Shown here: positions 8,439 through 17,042 of the stretch, piece after piece | Layout of the letters: each line of letters opens with the position of its first letter | Position numbering within the stretch: the first letter of the stretch is position 1 | Origin: Bacteroidaceae bacterium | GTDB lineage: Bacteria > Bacteroidota > Bacteroidia > Bacteroidales > Bacteroidaceae | Length of the DNA stretch: 64,000 nucleotides | NCBI GenBank assembly: GCA_017547385.1 | Contig: JAFYPU010000017.1 | Location: 62,001 to 126,000, forward strand | Reading direction: 5' to 3' | Program-made: the position numbers and the translations under genes | Notes under the pieces: model-generated | Databases searched by the model: none | What the model was told of the DNA's origin: nothing | What the model saw: only the letters and a program-made list of their open reading frames with translations

Positions 8439-9563
8439 ATGCTTTTTATGGAAGGGGGTATGGCTTTTGAAATGAACGATAACAAACTTGTGGAAAGCGA
8501 GAAGCTATCACTTCTCGGACTTAAGCCGAATGAGTTGCGAGAAATAGCTGTTGGTTGCGGCTTGCCTGCATTTGTGGGTAAGCAGTTGAGCGATTGGCTG
8601 TATTCCAAGAAAGTGAAAAGTTTGGAATTGATGACTAATCTTTCTAAGGCGGCTCGTCGGGATTTGTCAGCGAAGTTTGTCATCGGTTGTTCGGAGCCTG
8701 TGCATCGCATGTCTTCGGTTGATGGAACAGTGAAATATCTTTATCGTACTGCTCGAGGATATGTGGAAACCGTCTATATTCCGGATGGACAGCGTGCCAC
8801 ACTCTGTGTTTCTTGTCAGGTGGGTTGCAAAATGGGATGCAAGTTTTGTATGACCGGTCGGCAAGGTTTTGTGGCGCAGTTGTCCACGGCAGAAATTCTG
8901 AATCAGATTTATTCACTCCCCGAGCGCGATTCCTTGACCAACATTGTGTTTATGGGACAAGGAGAGCCGTTTGATAATCTTGATAATGTTTTACGTGCCA
9001 CCGAGGTGCTGACTTCTGAGTGGGGTTATGGATGGAGTCCGAAGCGCATTACAGTTTCGAGTGTCGGTTTGGAAAAAGGTTTGCGTCGTTTCCTTGATGA
9101 GAGCAAATGCCATTTGGCTATCAGTCTTCATCATCCGGAACCGGAAAAACGCGCAGAGCTGATGCCGGCAGAGCGAGCATATTCCATCAGGCAGGTGGTG
9201 AATACTCTTAAAAACTATGATTTTTGTCGAAAAATGCCTATGGCTGACACGGCAAAGCAACGACGTCTTTCTTTTGAGTATATTGTTTTTCGAGGCATCA
9301 ATGATAGTCGTCGTCATGCCGATTCTCTTATTCGTTTATTGGACGGATTGGATTGCCGCATCAACCTCATACGTTTTCACTCCATTCCTGAAACACCACT
9401 GCAAGGTACTGACGAAGATAGTATGGTGGCATTTAGAGATTATCTCACATCACATGGTCTTTTCACTACCATTCGGGCGTCGCGAGGCCAAGATATTTAT
9501 GCAGCCTGCGGCTTGTTGACCACAGCGCAACAGGAGGAAGACGCACGTGAAAGCATTGGGTAA
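8439..9563 (+). CDS. rlmN: 23S rRNA (adenine-2503-C2)-methyltransferase RlmN
   Basis: A 374-residue radical-SAM enzyme that methylates A2503 of 23S rRNA and A37 of some tRNAs. The [4Fe-4S] motif C-x3-C-x2-C is at Cys130, 134 and 137 (CKMGCKFC). The SAM-site G-Q-G-E-P motif and the C-terminal catalytic cysteine in GQDIYAACG are both present. Starts at 8439, 8448, 8460 and 8472 are all in frame; the conserved part begins at L-S-L-L-G-L, so one of the later two may be used. pdxA follows after 42 bases. Confidence 0.95.
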   Translation: MLFMEGGMAFEMNDNKLVESEKLSLLGLKPNELREIAVGCGLPAFVGKQLSDWLYSKKVKSLELMTNLSKAARRDLSAKFVIGCSEPVHRMSSVDGTVKYLYRTARGYVETVYIPDGQRATLCVSCQVGCKMGCKFCMTGRQGFVAQLSTAEILNQIYSLPERDSLTNIVFMGQGEPFDNLDNVLRATEVLTSEWGYGWSPKRITVSSVGLEKGLRRFLDESKCHLAISLHHPEPEKRAELMPAERAYSIRQVVNTLKNYDFCRKMPMADTAKQRRLSFEYIVFRGINDSRRHADSLIRLLDGLDCRINLIRFHSIPETPLQGTDEDSMVAFRDYLTSHGLFTTIRASRGQDIYAACGLLTTAQQEEDARESIG

Positions 9564-9605
9564 AAACGTACATAATAAAAGAAAAATCATAAATCCATTA
9601 TTTGT

Positions 9606-10703
9606 ATGGACAACAACAAAATAAAAGTAGGTATAACGCATGGAGATATTAACGGAATAGGTTATGAAATTATCTACAAGACCTTTTCCGCTCCCGAAAT
9701 GTTTGATATGTGTGTTCCGGTGGTGTATGGAAGTGCCAAGGTGGCTACCTATCATCGTAAGGGACTGAACATGAATGTTAATTACCATGTTGTGTCATCG
9801 CCTCACGAAGCTAAAGAAGATTGTCTCAATCTTGTGAATTGCTTTGATGGAGAGGTCAAAATTGAAATAGGACATCCCGGTGTCGAAGCAGGTAACTTGG
9901 CATTGTTAGCTTTGGAACGTGCAGTAGAAGATCTCAAAGAAGGAAAAATAGATGTACTTGTAACAGCTCCAATATGTAAGTCGGATATTCAAAGTGCAGA
10001 TTTTAATTTTCCGGGCCACACAGAATATCTGCATCATCGCGTAGGTGAGGGTGAGCCTTTGATGATTTTGTGCTCGCAGGCATTGCGTGTAGCTTTGGCT
10101 ACCACACATCTTCCTCTCAAAGATGTTCCGGCTGCCATTACTAAGGAAAATTTGAGCACAAAGTTGCGTTTGTTGCATGAAAGTTTGCGTCGTGATTTCT
10201 TAAAGACCCATCCACGCATTGCAGTGTTGGCCCTCAATCCTCATGCCGGCGATAGCGGACTTTTGGGAGAGGAGGAACAAGAAGTTATTGCCCCCGTTAT
10301 AGCTGAATTGAGCGAAGCGGGAATTCCTTGCTTTGGTCCTTATGCGGCTGATGGCTTCTTTGGTTCAGGCAACTATATGCAATTTGATGCCGTGCTGGCT
10401 ATGTATCACGATCAGGGGTTGGCTCCATTCAAGGCACTTGCAGGTGATGATGGTTTCAATTTCACTGCCGGACTTCCAGTGGTGCGAACAAGTCCCGATC
10501 ATGGCACAGCCTTTGACATTGCAGGGCAAGGCATAGCCTCTGAAAATTCTTTCAGACAAGCTGTTTATGCCGCTATTGATATTTATCGCAATCGTTGTGC
10601 ACACGATGAAGCCTATCAAAATCCTTTGCCCAAACTCTACAGGGAGCGGCGTGAGGAAAGCGAACGCGGACATCGCTCACCCGTTGAAAAAACACAAGAA
10701 TGA
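9606..10703 (+). CDS. pdxA: 4-hydroxythreonine-4-phosphate dehydrogenase PdxA
   Basis: A 365-residue enzyme of the DXP-dependent vitamin B6 pathway, which oxidises 4-phosphohydroxy-L-threonine using NAD. It opens with K-V-G-I-T-H-G-D-x-N-G-I-G. The metal-site His residues lie in the F-P-G-H-T-E and M-Y-H-D-Q-G motifs, and the G-L-P-V-V-R-T-S-P-D-H-G-T-A end is complete. The next gene overlaps its stop by four bases (ATGA), so pdxA is translationally coupled to the nucleotidyltransferase. Confidence 0.95.
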   Translation: MDNNKIKVGITHGDINGIGYEIIYKTFSAPEMFDMCVPVVYGSAKVATYHRKGLNMNVNYHVVSSPHEAKEDCLNLVNCFDGEVKIEIGHPGVEAGNLALLALERAVEDLKEGKIDVLVTAPICKSDIQSADFNFPGHTEYLHHRVGEGEPLMILCSQALRVALATTHLPLKDVPAAITKENLSTKLRLLHESLRRDFLKTHPRIAVLALNPHAGDSGLLGEEEQEVIAPVIAELSEAGIPCFGPYAADGFFGSGNYMQFDAVLAMYHDQGLAPFKALAGDDGFNFTAGLPVVRTSPDHGTAFDIAGQGIASENSFRQAVYAAIDIYRNRCAHDEAYQNPLPKLYRERREESERGHRSPVEKTQE

Positions 10704-11407
10704 AATTTGCCATTATTGCAGCCGGTGAAGGCTCTCGCCTTGCTCAAGAAGGAGTGTCGCTTCCCAAACCTTTGGTAAGCATTGGAGGTGAACCGATGAT
10801 TGAACGCTTGGTTCGTATCTTCAATGCCAATGGTGCTGAAGAGGTTGTTATTATCATCAACACCCTGCATCCGCAAACCGAAGCTCACTTGCGCCACCGC
10901 ATCAGCGAAGGCTGGGGGAGCAATGTACGTCTTGTGGTAAAGAGCACCCCCAGTTCGATGCATAGTTTCCATGAACTTAGTGCTTACTTGCAGGATGCAC
11001 CTTTCTGCTTGACAACCGTTGACACAATTTTCCGTGAAGACGATTTCTCAGCTTATATTCGTGCCTTTCAGCATTCAGAGGCAGATGGCATGATGGCTGT
11101 TACTGATTTCGTGGATGACGAAAAACCACTTTGGGTAGGTACGGATAAGGAAATGAATATCACGGGATTTCATGACACATGCGAGGACGATACTTTCATA
11201 TCCGGTGGAATTTATTGTCTCAAGCCTCATACGTTGTCCACGTTGCACCGTTGCATGAGCGAAGGTCAAAGTAGAATGCGCAACTTCCAACGTGCATTGG
11301 TGGCTGATGGATGGCAGCTTCGCGCTTATCGATTGGGAAAAATTCTTGATGTTGATCATGTTGGAGACATTGAAAAGGCAGGGGCTTTTCTCGCTTCGGC
11401 AGATTGA
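10700..11407 (+). CDS. Sugar/alcohol-phosphate nucleotidyltransferase
   Basis: 235 residues with the Rossmann-like NTP_transferase fold. The N-terminal signature A-A-G-E-G-S-R-L followed by P-K-P-L-V binds the nucleotide. A T-V-D-T-I segment at about residue 100 replaces the usual metal-binding D-x-D/N-x. Relatives make CDP- or UDP-activated sugars or inositol. It overlaps pdxA by four bases. The three genes after it (ATP-grasp, CDP-alcohol phosphotransferase, flippase-like) suggest that it supplies a CDP-activated headgroup, but that is inference. Confidence 0.8.
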   Translation: MKFAIIAAGEGSRLAQEGVSLPKPLVSIGGEPMIERLVRIFNANGAEEVVIIINTLHPQTEAHLRHRISEGWGSNVRLVVKSTPSSMHSFHELSAYLQDAPFCLTTVDTIFREDDFSAYIRAFQHSEADGMMAVTDFVDDEKPLWVGTDKEMNITGFHDTCEDDTFISGGIYCLKPHTLSTLHRCMSEGQSRMRNFQRALVADGWQLRAYRLGKILDVDHVGDIEKAGAFLASAD

Positions 11408-11446
11408 TGTGCCGCAATGTGATATTTTCTTATTTGTAATTGAGAT

Positions 11447-12328
11447 TTGGCAATAAACAGAAAAATAATCGGAATAAGCAGGTCGCATCGCTTTTCGCCC
11501 GGTAGCGAAGAGCGTGATGCGACCATTTTTAATGCCGTGCGAAATCGGCTCGAGCAAAAAGGCTTTCCTATTTATGTTGTATCGGAGGATGAATTTTTAT
11601 ACAATATAAATGGTGTTGCCGATACTTTGACGGATTATTGTGCAGTGTTTTCGATGGCTCGTGATGTGCGTGCTTTGAAAATTTTGTCAGAAGTTGAAAA
11701 AGCCGGAATGCCGGTCATCAATTCGCCTAAGCGTTTGCTGAAAATGACACGCATGAATCAAGCCACTTTGTTCCATGCAGCCGGTATTCCTATCCCTCAT
11801 ACAATTTTTTTATCGCAAGAATATGAAATTCCTTTGGGCGTGAAGTATCCTTGTTGGCTCAAGCGTAGCGATGCATGTGCTCAGACAGCCGGTGATGTGC
11901 GTTTCATCGAACATCGTGAAGCTTTGACAGAAGCCTTGAACGATTTTCGCCAGCGTAGTGTCCCTGAGGCATTGTTGTGTGAGCACGAAGAGGGTGATCT
12001 TATCAAGTTTTATGGTGTGGCCGATACTTCTTTCTTTTATTACACCTATCCCACGCGTCCCGGCTCTTTCAGTAAGTTTGGTTTGGAAGCCATCAACGGT
12101 GCCCCCAACGATTATCTGTTTAATCCGAACCATCTCAAACAAATGGCAGACCGTGCAGCACAACTCTGCGGCATACCAGTATATGGCGGCGATTGTGTGG
12201 TGAAAGCCGATGGTTCGTTTTCATTCATTGATTTCAATGACTGGCCCAGTTTCTCTGCTTGTTCGGAAGAGGCTGCAACGTTCATAGCCTCCTTGTTGGA
12301 GACAATAATTTTAAGAAATAAAGAATAA
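11447..12328 (+). CDS. ATP-grasp enzyme of unknown substrate (TTG start)
   Basis: 293 residues. The start must be TTG at 11447: an in-frame TGA lies two codons upstream and the next ATG is deep in the domain. The fold is ATP-grasp. The middle has an ATP-binding Lys in Y-P-C-W-L-K-R, an E-H-E-E-G linker-type strand and the metal-site motif F-I-D-F-N-D-W-P-S-F near the end. ATP-grasp enzymes join a carboxylate to an amine, thiol or hydroxyl through an acyl phosphate. Between a nucleotidyltransferase and a CDP-alcohol phosphotransferase, it may decorate a lipid headgroup with an amino acid. No exact family is recognised. Confidence 0.72.
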   Translation: MAINRKIIGISRSHRFSPGSEERDATIFNAVRNRLEQKGFPIYVVSEDEFLYNINGVADTLTDYCAVFSMARDVRALKILSEVEKAGMPVINSPKRLLKMTRMNQATLFHAAGIPIPHTIFLSQEYEIPLGVKYPCWLKRSDACAQTAGDVRFIEHREALTEALNDFRQRSVPEALLCEHEEGDLIKFYGVADTSFFYYTYPTRPGSFSKFGLEAINGAPNDYLFNPNHLKQMADRAAQLCGIPVYGGDCVVKADGSFSFIDFNDWPSFSACSEEAATFIASLLETIILRNKE

Positions 12329-12335
12329 ATACGAT

Positions 12336-13265
12336 ATGTCAGAAAACAAAACTTTATCGTCGACTTTCAAGTCGGCTGACACCGAAGAGTGGCTTGATAT
12401 TCACTTCACTCGGCCCATCGGATTACTTTGGGCAAAATTCTTTAATCATTTCAATATTCATCCCAATGTGGTTACCATTATTTCCATTGTGTTGGGAGCT
12501 GCAGCCGGTGTTTTCTTTTATTTTGAAAACCTATGGCTCAATGTGCTCGGCATTTTGCTGTTGATGTGGGCCAATTTTTATGATAGTGCGGATGGTCAGT
12601 TGGCTCGTATGACAGGCAAAAAAACACGTTGGGGGCGCATTCTCGATGGCTTTGCCGGTGATGTGTGGTTTTTCTGTATATATGCAGCCATCTGTTTGCG
12701 CTTGCAGGATGATTGCATTCCGTTCACTGAAATTTCTTGGGGCATCTGGATTTGGTTGCTCTGTGCTTTTGCCGGATTTGTGTGTCATGGCAAGCAATGT
12801 CAATTGGCCGACTATTATCGCAACATCCACCTCTATTTCATCAAAGGAGAAGCCGGCAGTGAGTTGGACAACAGCCGTAAACTTTCTGAAGAATTTGCTT
12901 CGCTCAACTGGAAGCACGATGGAGCTTGGAAACTTTTTCTATTCTTCTATCGCAATTACACGCGCAATCAAGAGAGCATGACGCACGATTTTCAGTCATT
13001 CAAACAGAAAATCGACCAGCGCTTCGGTCGCGTGTTGCCTGCGACATTGATTGATGAGTTCCGCACCGGCAGTTTGCCCCTGTTGCCTTATGCCAATATC
13101 CTTACTTTCAACACGCGAGCCATTGTGCTTTACGTCTCTCTTCTGGTGGGACATCCGTGGATTTATCCCGTGTTTGAAATCACTGTGATGAACATTTTGT
13201 TTTTCTATATGCACTCCCGTCATGAAGCGTTGTGCCGACGTTTGGAGGAAAAATACTTTGCTTAA
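12336..13265 (+). CDS. CDP-alcohol phosphatidyltransferase-family membrane enzyme
   Basis: 309 residues with about six membrane helices. The signature D-x2-D-G-x2-A-R-x8-G-x3-D is present at Asp83, Asp86, Ala90-Arg91, Gly100 and Asp104. The last Asp comes after four residues (D-G-F-A-G-D, Asp109) where the canonical spacing is three. Family members condense a CDP-activated donor with an alcohol acceptor to make phospholipids. A charged ~70-residue insert (about 175-245) before the last helices is also unusual. It starts 8 bases after the ATP-grasp gene. Confidence 0.85.
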   Translation: MSENKTLSSTFKSADTEEWLDIHFTRPIGLLWAKFFNHFNIHPNVVTIISIVLGAAAGVFFYFENLWLNVLGILLLMWANFYDSADGQLARMTGKKTRWGRILDGFAGDVWFFCIYAAICLRLQDDCIPFTEISWGIWIWLLCAFAGFVCHGKQCQLADYYRNIHLYFIKGEAGSELDNSRKLSEEFASLNWKHDGAWKLFLFFYRNYTRNQESMTHDFQSFKQKIDQRFGRVLPATLIDEFRTGSLPLLPYANILTFNTRAIVLYVSLLVGHPWIYPVFEITVMNILFFYMHSRHEALCRRLEEKYFA

Positions 13266-13267
13266 AA

Positions 13268-14269
13268 ATGAAACCACTTTATCGTAATCTCTTTCTGCTT
13301 TTCGGTATAGCTGCCATTGTGGTGATGCTCATCACCTTCGATGTGGACTACACTCAACTATGGGACAATTTGGCACGTGCCGGTATGTATTTGCCTGCTG
13401 TGCTTGGCGTGTGGGTTTTTGTCTATGCCTTCAATGCCTGGGCATTCCAGATTATTGTCAATCATGGCACACACGACAAGCACTTGTCCTTTTGGCATGC
13501 TTATAAGCTCACCATTTCAGGTTTTGCTTTCAGTTACACCACACCTTTTGGCTTTGGCGGTGGCCCTTATCGCGTCATGGAACTCAGTTCCTACATCGGC
13601 ACGCCGCGTGCCATGTCTTCGGTGGTGCTTTATAGCATGATGCACATTTTGTCGCACATTTGTTTGTGGGCGTCATCGGTGGTGCTGTTCATTGTGGTCT
13701 ATTTTGAAAAAGTTGATACTTGGCTGTGGACGCTTTTCGGTGTGTTTGCCGTGTTGTTGATGATAGCTTTGTATTTCTTTTATTATGGTTACAAAAACGG
13801 AATGATAGTGAAGCTCTTCAGCCTGTTGCTGCACATTCCCTTCGCCAAGAAGTACGCACGTCGCTTCTACGACAAGCACGCTGAAGCTATGGAGCAGGTG
13901 GATGTGAACATTGCTCATCTGCATCAGCAAGGCCGTGCATTTTATTCTTCCTTGTTGTTGGAATACTTGGCACGTGTCATCAATGCTTTGGAGTTCTATT
14001 TTATTTTGCATGCTTTCGGCCTGTATATTTCTTTCTGGGATGCCATTCTCATTTTGGCCTTTTCATCATTGATGGGCAATCTGCTTTTCTTTTTGCCCAT
14101 GCAGCTGGGAGCACGTGAAGGCGGTTTGGCTGCCATCATCAAAATCCTCGGCATCAGTTCGGCCGGAGTTGGTGTGTTCACCAGTTTCTACACTCGTATT
14201 CGCGAACTCTTTTGGATTTTTGTAGGTGTGAGTCTCGTGAAAGTAGGCAACAAGCGAATTATGAAATAA
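13268..14269 (+). CDS. Flippase-like membrane protein (lysylphosphatidylglycerol synthase TM region / UPF0104)
   Basis: 333 residues, starting at ATG 13268, three bases after the CDP-alcohol phosphotransferase stop. It has about eight membrane helices, the conserved P-F-G-F-G-G-G-P-Y-R-V motif near residue 100, and the late M-Q-L-G-A-R-E-G-G motif of the UPF0104/MprF-flippase family. MprF-type domains move aminoacylated phospholipids across the inner membrane. The context suggests export of the lipid made by the preceding genes. Confidence 0.82.
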   Translation: MKPLYRNLFLLFGIAAIVVMLITFDVDYTQLWDNLARAGMYLPAVLGVWVFVYAFNAWAFQIIVNHGTHDKHLSFWHAYKLTISGFAFSYTTPFGFGGGPYRVMELSSYIGTPRAMSSVVLYSMMHILSHICLWASSVVLFIVVYFEKVDTWLWTLFGVFAVLLMIALYFFYYGYKNGMIVKLFSLLLHIPFAKKYARRFYDKHAEAMEQVDVNIAHLHQQGRAFYSSLLLEYLARVINALEFYFILHAFGLYISFWDAILILAFSSLMGNLLFFLPMQLGAREGGLAAIIKILGISSAGVGVFTSFYTRIRELFWIFVGVSLVKVGNKRIMK

Positions 14270-14321
14270 ACCGGGTGGAGGAGAAGCTATACCTCGCTCT
14301 CCTTTCACAAAAAAGCATTCT

Positions 14322-15041
14322 ATGAAAACAAATCTTCTTTTCGATTATGGCGGCACTCTTGACACGGCAGCTCGCCATTGGGCACACGTTTTGTGGGAAG
14401 GCTATCGTCATGTGGGCATTCCCGTGAACGAAGAGCAGTTCCGCGAGGCATATGTTTTCGGCGAACGGGCCTTGGCCAAGGCTCCCATCATCTCTCCCGA
14501 GGACGATATGCGCACGCTTTTGGTCAAGAAACTAGAGCGAGAAACTCATTTTCTTGTGGAACAGGGCTGGTGGCAGCCTTCTGAGGAAGAACGTCTTGCG
14601 AAAGGCGAAGCCGTGGCTGACTATTGCGATGCCTATGCCCGTCGTCATGTAGAGGCTTCTGCTCGTGTGCTTAGTGCACTACGAGACAAGGGATGCCGCC
14701 TCGTGATGGTGAGCAACTTCTACGGAAATCTCCCGACCGTACTCCGTGCTTACGGCATCGACCACCTCTTCGAGACCATCGTTGAGAGTGCTGTGGTCGG
14801 TGTGCGCAAACCGGACGCCGCCATCTTCCGGTTGGGCGTAGAAGCCCTTGGCTGTGCGGCCTCCGAGGCTGTGGTTATTGGCGATGCTTATGGCAAGGAC
14901 ATCCTGCCCGGTCGTGAAGCCGGCTGTCGCACTGTGTGGTTCAAAGGTGAGGAATGGAAACATGAACAGCGCGATGAAACCATTCCCGATGCAGTTATCA
15001 CTTCCTTAGAACAATTGCCCGAAGTGCTCATGGCACTATAA
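14322..15041 (+). CDS. HAD-superfamily hydrolase with atypical motif I
   Basis: 239 residues with a Rossmann-like HAD core and helical cap. Motif I is F-D-Y-G-G-T-L: the nucleophilic Asp is kept, but the usual second Asp (D-x-D-x-T) is Gly. Motif II is V-S-N (M-V-S-N-F-Y-G), motif III Lys is in V-R-K-P-D-A, and motif IV is V-I-G-D-A-Y-G-K-D. Losing the +2 Asp weakens ordinary phosphatase chemistry and can point to another activity or substrate. It is last in the cluster, 52 bases after the flippase-like gene. Confidence 0.85.
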   Translation: MKTNLLFDYGGTLDTAARHWAHVLWEGYRHVGIPVNEEQFREAYVFGERALAKAPIISPEDDMRTLLVKKLERETHFLVEQGWWQPSEEERLAKGEAVADYCDAYARRHVEASARVLSALRDKGCRLVMVSNFYGNLPTVLRAYGIDHLFETIVESAVVGVRKPDAAIFRLGVEALGCAASEAVVIGDAYGKDILPGREAGCRTVWFKGEEWKHEQRDETIPDAVITSLEQLPEVLMAL

Positions 15042-15218
15042 AGATATCAAGCACTTAACATGAATTTTCGATAAAGATAACTAAGTGTGATTCTCCCCAC
15101 AGACTTGAATGCCGGATATGTGCATTTTATCGGAAGAGTTGCTCTCAAAGTCCCGATGTGGTATGACAAAATAAGCTTTTCAAAGTCTGGATAATTCCTA
15201 TTACATTTCTTTAATATA

Positions 15219-15260
15219 GTGCAGGGTGTCGGTGAAAGACACACCTGCACTTCTTTTTTT
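15219..15260 (+). terminator. Rho-independent terminator
   Basis: Stem GTGCAGGGTGTC (15219-15230) pairs with GACACACCTGCAC (15238-15250) with one bulge, followed by a T-rich run. It lies 178 bases after the HAD stop, far for that gene, so it may end a longer 3' UTR or a small RNA. Confidence 0.65.
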
Positions 15261-15343
15261 CTATAGGGTTTAGTGCTTACAAGCTTGTCTGTTTCTGTTT
15301 CTTATCAGCGATGCGTGAAAATTCCATGCGCTTAGGCCGATTT

Positions 15344-15402
15344 TGCGCAGTGCTTGTAGAAAAATCTGCAGTGCTTGCAGATTTTTCTACAAGCACTGCA
15401 GA
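15344..15402 (-). repeat. 59-bp three-unit palindromic repeat element, copy 1
   Basis: Three 17-bp units start at 15344, 15365 and 15386, an exact 21-bp period with 4-base A or T spacers. The unit core is TCTGCAGTGCTTGCAGA: 6-bp arms TCTGCA/TGCAGA around GTGCT. Unit 1 has a diverged left end. Units 1 and 2 face one way and unit 3 the other, the mirror image of copies 2 and 3. As a whole, 15349-15370 and 15376-15397 form a 22-bp perfect inverted repeat with a 5-base loop. Confidence 0.88.
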
Positions 15403-15479
15403 TTTTTGGCCTTCATATTGTGGCTAGAACAGCCGCCGGTATTATTTCTCTGTCTATGGTCAAATGTGGCTTACTTCCG

Positions 15480-16100
15480 TCAACGCGCATTCAGCTCCAC
15501 GCGGTTAACAATAGAGCGGCCCAGTGTGATTTCGTCGGTATATTCCAAGTCATCACCAATGCTGACACCGCGAGCCAAGACGGTGAGCTTCACTTCGGGG
15601 TGGGCTGCCAGGCGGCGCGAGATATAGAAGTTCGTGGTGTCGCCCTCCATGGTCGGACTCAGTGCCAGGATGATTTCTTTCACCCCTCCCTCGGCCACAC
15701 GCTCCACCAGCGAGTTGAGTTCCAAATCTGCCGGTCCCACGCCGTCCATTGGTGAGATAACACCTCCCAGCACATGATATAAACCTCTGAACTGACCGGT
15801 GTTTTCAATGGAGAGAACCCCTTGAATGTTTTCCACCACACAGATGGTAGAAGCATCACGCATCGGATTGGCGCAGATGTCGCACAATTCTGTGTCGGAG
15901 ATGTTGTGACACGTGCGGCAGAACTTCACATCTTCTTTCAAGCGAATGAGGCTCTCGCCAAGTGCATGCACCGTTTCGTTGCTTTGTCGCAACAAATGAA
16001 GCACAAGGCGCAGTGCTGTTTTGCGACCGATGCCCGGAAGTTTTGAAAACTCTGTAACAGCGCGTTCCAGCAGTTTTGAGGGATATTGTTGACTTGTCAT
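15480..16100 (-). CDS. recR: Recombination mediator protein RecR
   Basis: 206 residues, the usual RecR length. A helix-hairpin-helix ([12 protein letters not shown]) is near residue 20, a C4 zinc finger (C-R-T-C and C-D-I-C) at about 57-72, and a Toprim domain (I-C-V-V-E-N onward) follows. RecR works with RecO (and RecF) to load RecA at gaps. It is monocistronic and faces the HAD gene convergently. Confidence 0.96.
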   Translation of the reverse strand: MTSQQYPSKLLERAVTEFSKLPGIGRKTALRLVLHLLRQSNETVHALGESLIRLKEDVKFCRTCHNISDTELCDICANPMRDASTICVVENIQGVLSIENTGQFRGLYHVLGGVISPMDGVGPADLELNSLVERVAEGGVKEIILALSPTMEGDTTNFYISRRLAAHPEVKLTVLARGVSIGDDLEYTDEITLGRSIVNRVELNAR

Positions 16101-16181
16101 GATGTCTTGATTGGATGAAGAAAAGCGGAGACAGTGTGTGCGCTAAGTATGCGTATGATTGTCTGTCTTGCTAATGCTCTG

Positions 16182-16189
16182 CAAAGTTA
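16182..16189 (-). promoter_or_regulatory. Possible -7 box for recR
   Basis: On the minus strand the sequence reads TAACTTTG, fitting TAnnTTTG, 82 bases before the recR ATG. No clear -33 box is seen. Confidence 0.4.
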
Positions 16190-16270
16190 GTGCAAGGCGA
16201 GTGGAAAACGTGGAAAATCGTTTGCGAATTTTCCAAAGTTTGCCCGAGCCGCAGCCTAAGTTATATAATG

Positions 16271-16303
16271 TTTGTGCAAGGACAGAAAAAATAACTAACT
16301 TTG
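16271..16303 (+). promoter_or_regulatory. Bacteroidetes-type promoter for engB
   Basis: TTTG (16271-16274), 21 bases, then TAACTTTG (16296-16303). It sits about 100 bases upstream of the preferred engB ATG. Confidence 0.6.
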
Positions 16304-16404
16304 CTGCGATAAGTTGGGCAATGGGATGGCAAATAAGCTAACGAATGGTGTTTGCTTTATTTTGTGCTTTCCCTTGCATTAACTTTATAATCAACAAATT
16401 TCAC

Positions 16405-17031
16405 ATGATAGTTAAATCCGCCGAATTTCATATCAGCAACAGTCGCGCCGACCGTTGTCCTGACACCGAAATGCCTGAGTTTGCCTTCATTGGGCGAAGC
16501 AATGTGGGCAAGAGCAGTCTGATAAACATGCTGACCGCTCGCAAATCGCTGGCCAAGACCAGTGCGACACCGGGCAAGACGTTGCTCATCAATCATTTCT
16601 TGATTAACAACGAGTGGTATCTTGTGGATTTACCCGGTTACGGTTATGCCAAACGTGGCAAGCGTGAGATGGAAAAACTCTCGCAAATCATCCAACACTA
16701 TGTGCTCGAGCGGCAACAGCTCACATGCCTCTTCGTGCTCATCGACTCACGCCACGAACCTCAACGCATCGACATGGAGTTCATCGAATGGTTGGGCGAA
16801 AACGGTGTGCCCTTTGGCATTATTTTTACCAAAGCCGATAAGCCTAAGCGCGGTGAACTGAACAACAACGTGAAGCGTTTCATGACACGCATGTCTGAGC
16901 AATGGGAGGAACTCCCGCCGCATTTTGTTACGAGCAGTCAGAGTGGCATGGGACGCGACGAAGTGTTGGGATATGTGGAAGCGGTGATGAATTCGCTCAA
17001 AGCTCCGGCCGAAACTGTTGTTGAAATCTGA
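16405..17031 (+). CDS. engB: Ribosome biogenesis GTPase EngB (YsxC/YihA)
   Basis: 208 residues starting at ATG 16405, where homology begins (MIVKSAEF); an ATG 60 bases upstream adds an unrelated hydrophobic leader. GTPase motifs are complete: G1 [10 protein letters not shown]3 D-L-P-G-Y-G, G4 T-K-A-D-K, plus the switch threonine in S-A-T-P-G-K-T. EngB is an essential GTPase in large-subunit assembly. The kinase gene starts 11 bases after its stop, so the two are probably co-transcribed. Confidence 0.94.
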   Translation: MIVKSAEFHISNSRADRCPDTEMPEFAFIGRSNVGKSSLINMLTARKSLAKTSATPGKTLLINHFLINNEWYLVDLPGYGYAKRGKREMEKLSQIIQHYVLERQQLTCLFVLIDSRHEPQRIDMEFIEWLGENGVPFGIIFTKADKPKRGELNNNVKRFMTRMSEQWEELPPHFVTSSQSGMGRDEVLGYVEAVMNSLKAPAETVVEI

Positions 17032-17042
17032 AGTAACTCCTT

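Larger units (their letters stand above)
15042..15479. other. Intergenic region between convergent HAD and recR genes
   Basis: No gene is supported here. It holds a terminator (15219-15260) and a three-unit dyad repeat element (15344-15402), described separately. The 175 bases before the terminator show nothing recognisable. Confidence 0.6.

Noticed and set aside
10700-15041. A standard phosphatidylinositol pathway
   Set aside because: No myo-inositol-phosphate synthase or typical PIP phosphatase is present; only a general resemblance in gene types.
15344-15402. The three-unit repeats as a CRISPR array
   Set aside because: Units are only 17 bp with 4-base A/T spacers, they alternate in orientation, and no cas genes are present.
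15375-15755. Plus-strand frame overlapping recR and the repeat
   Set aside because: Part of it is translated repeat and the rest is antisense to recR; no ribosome site or domain.
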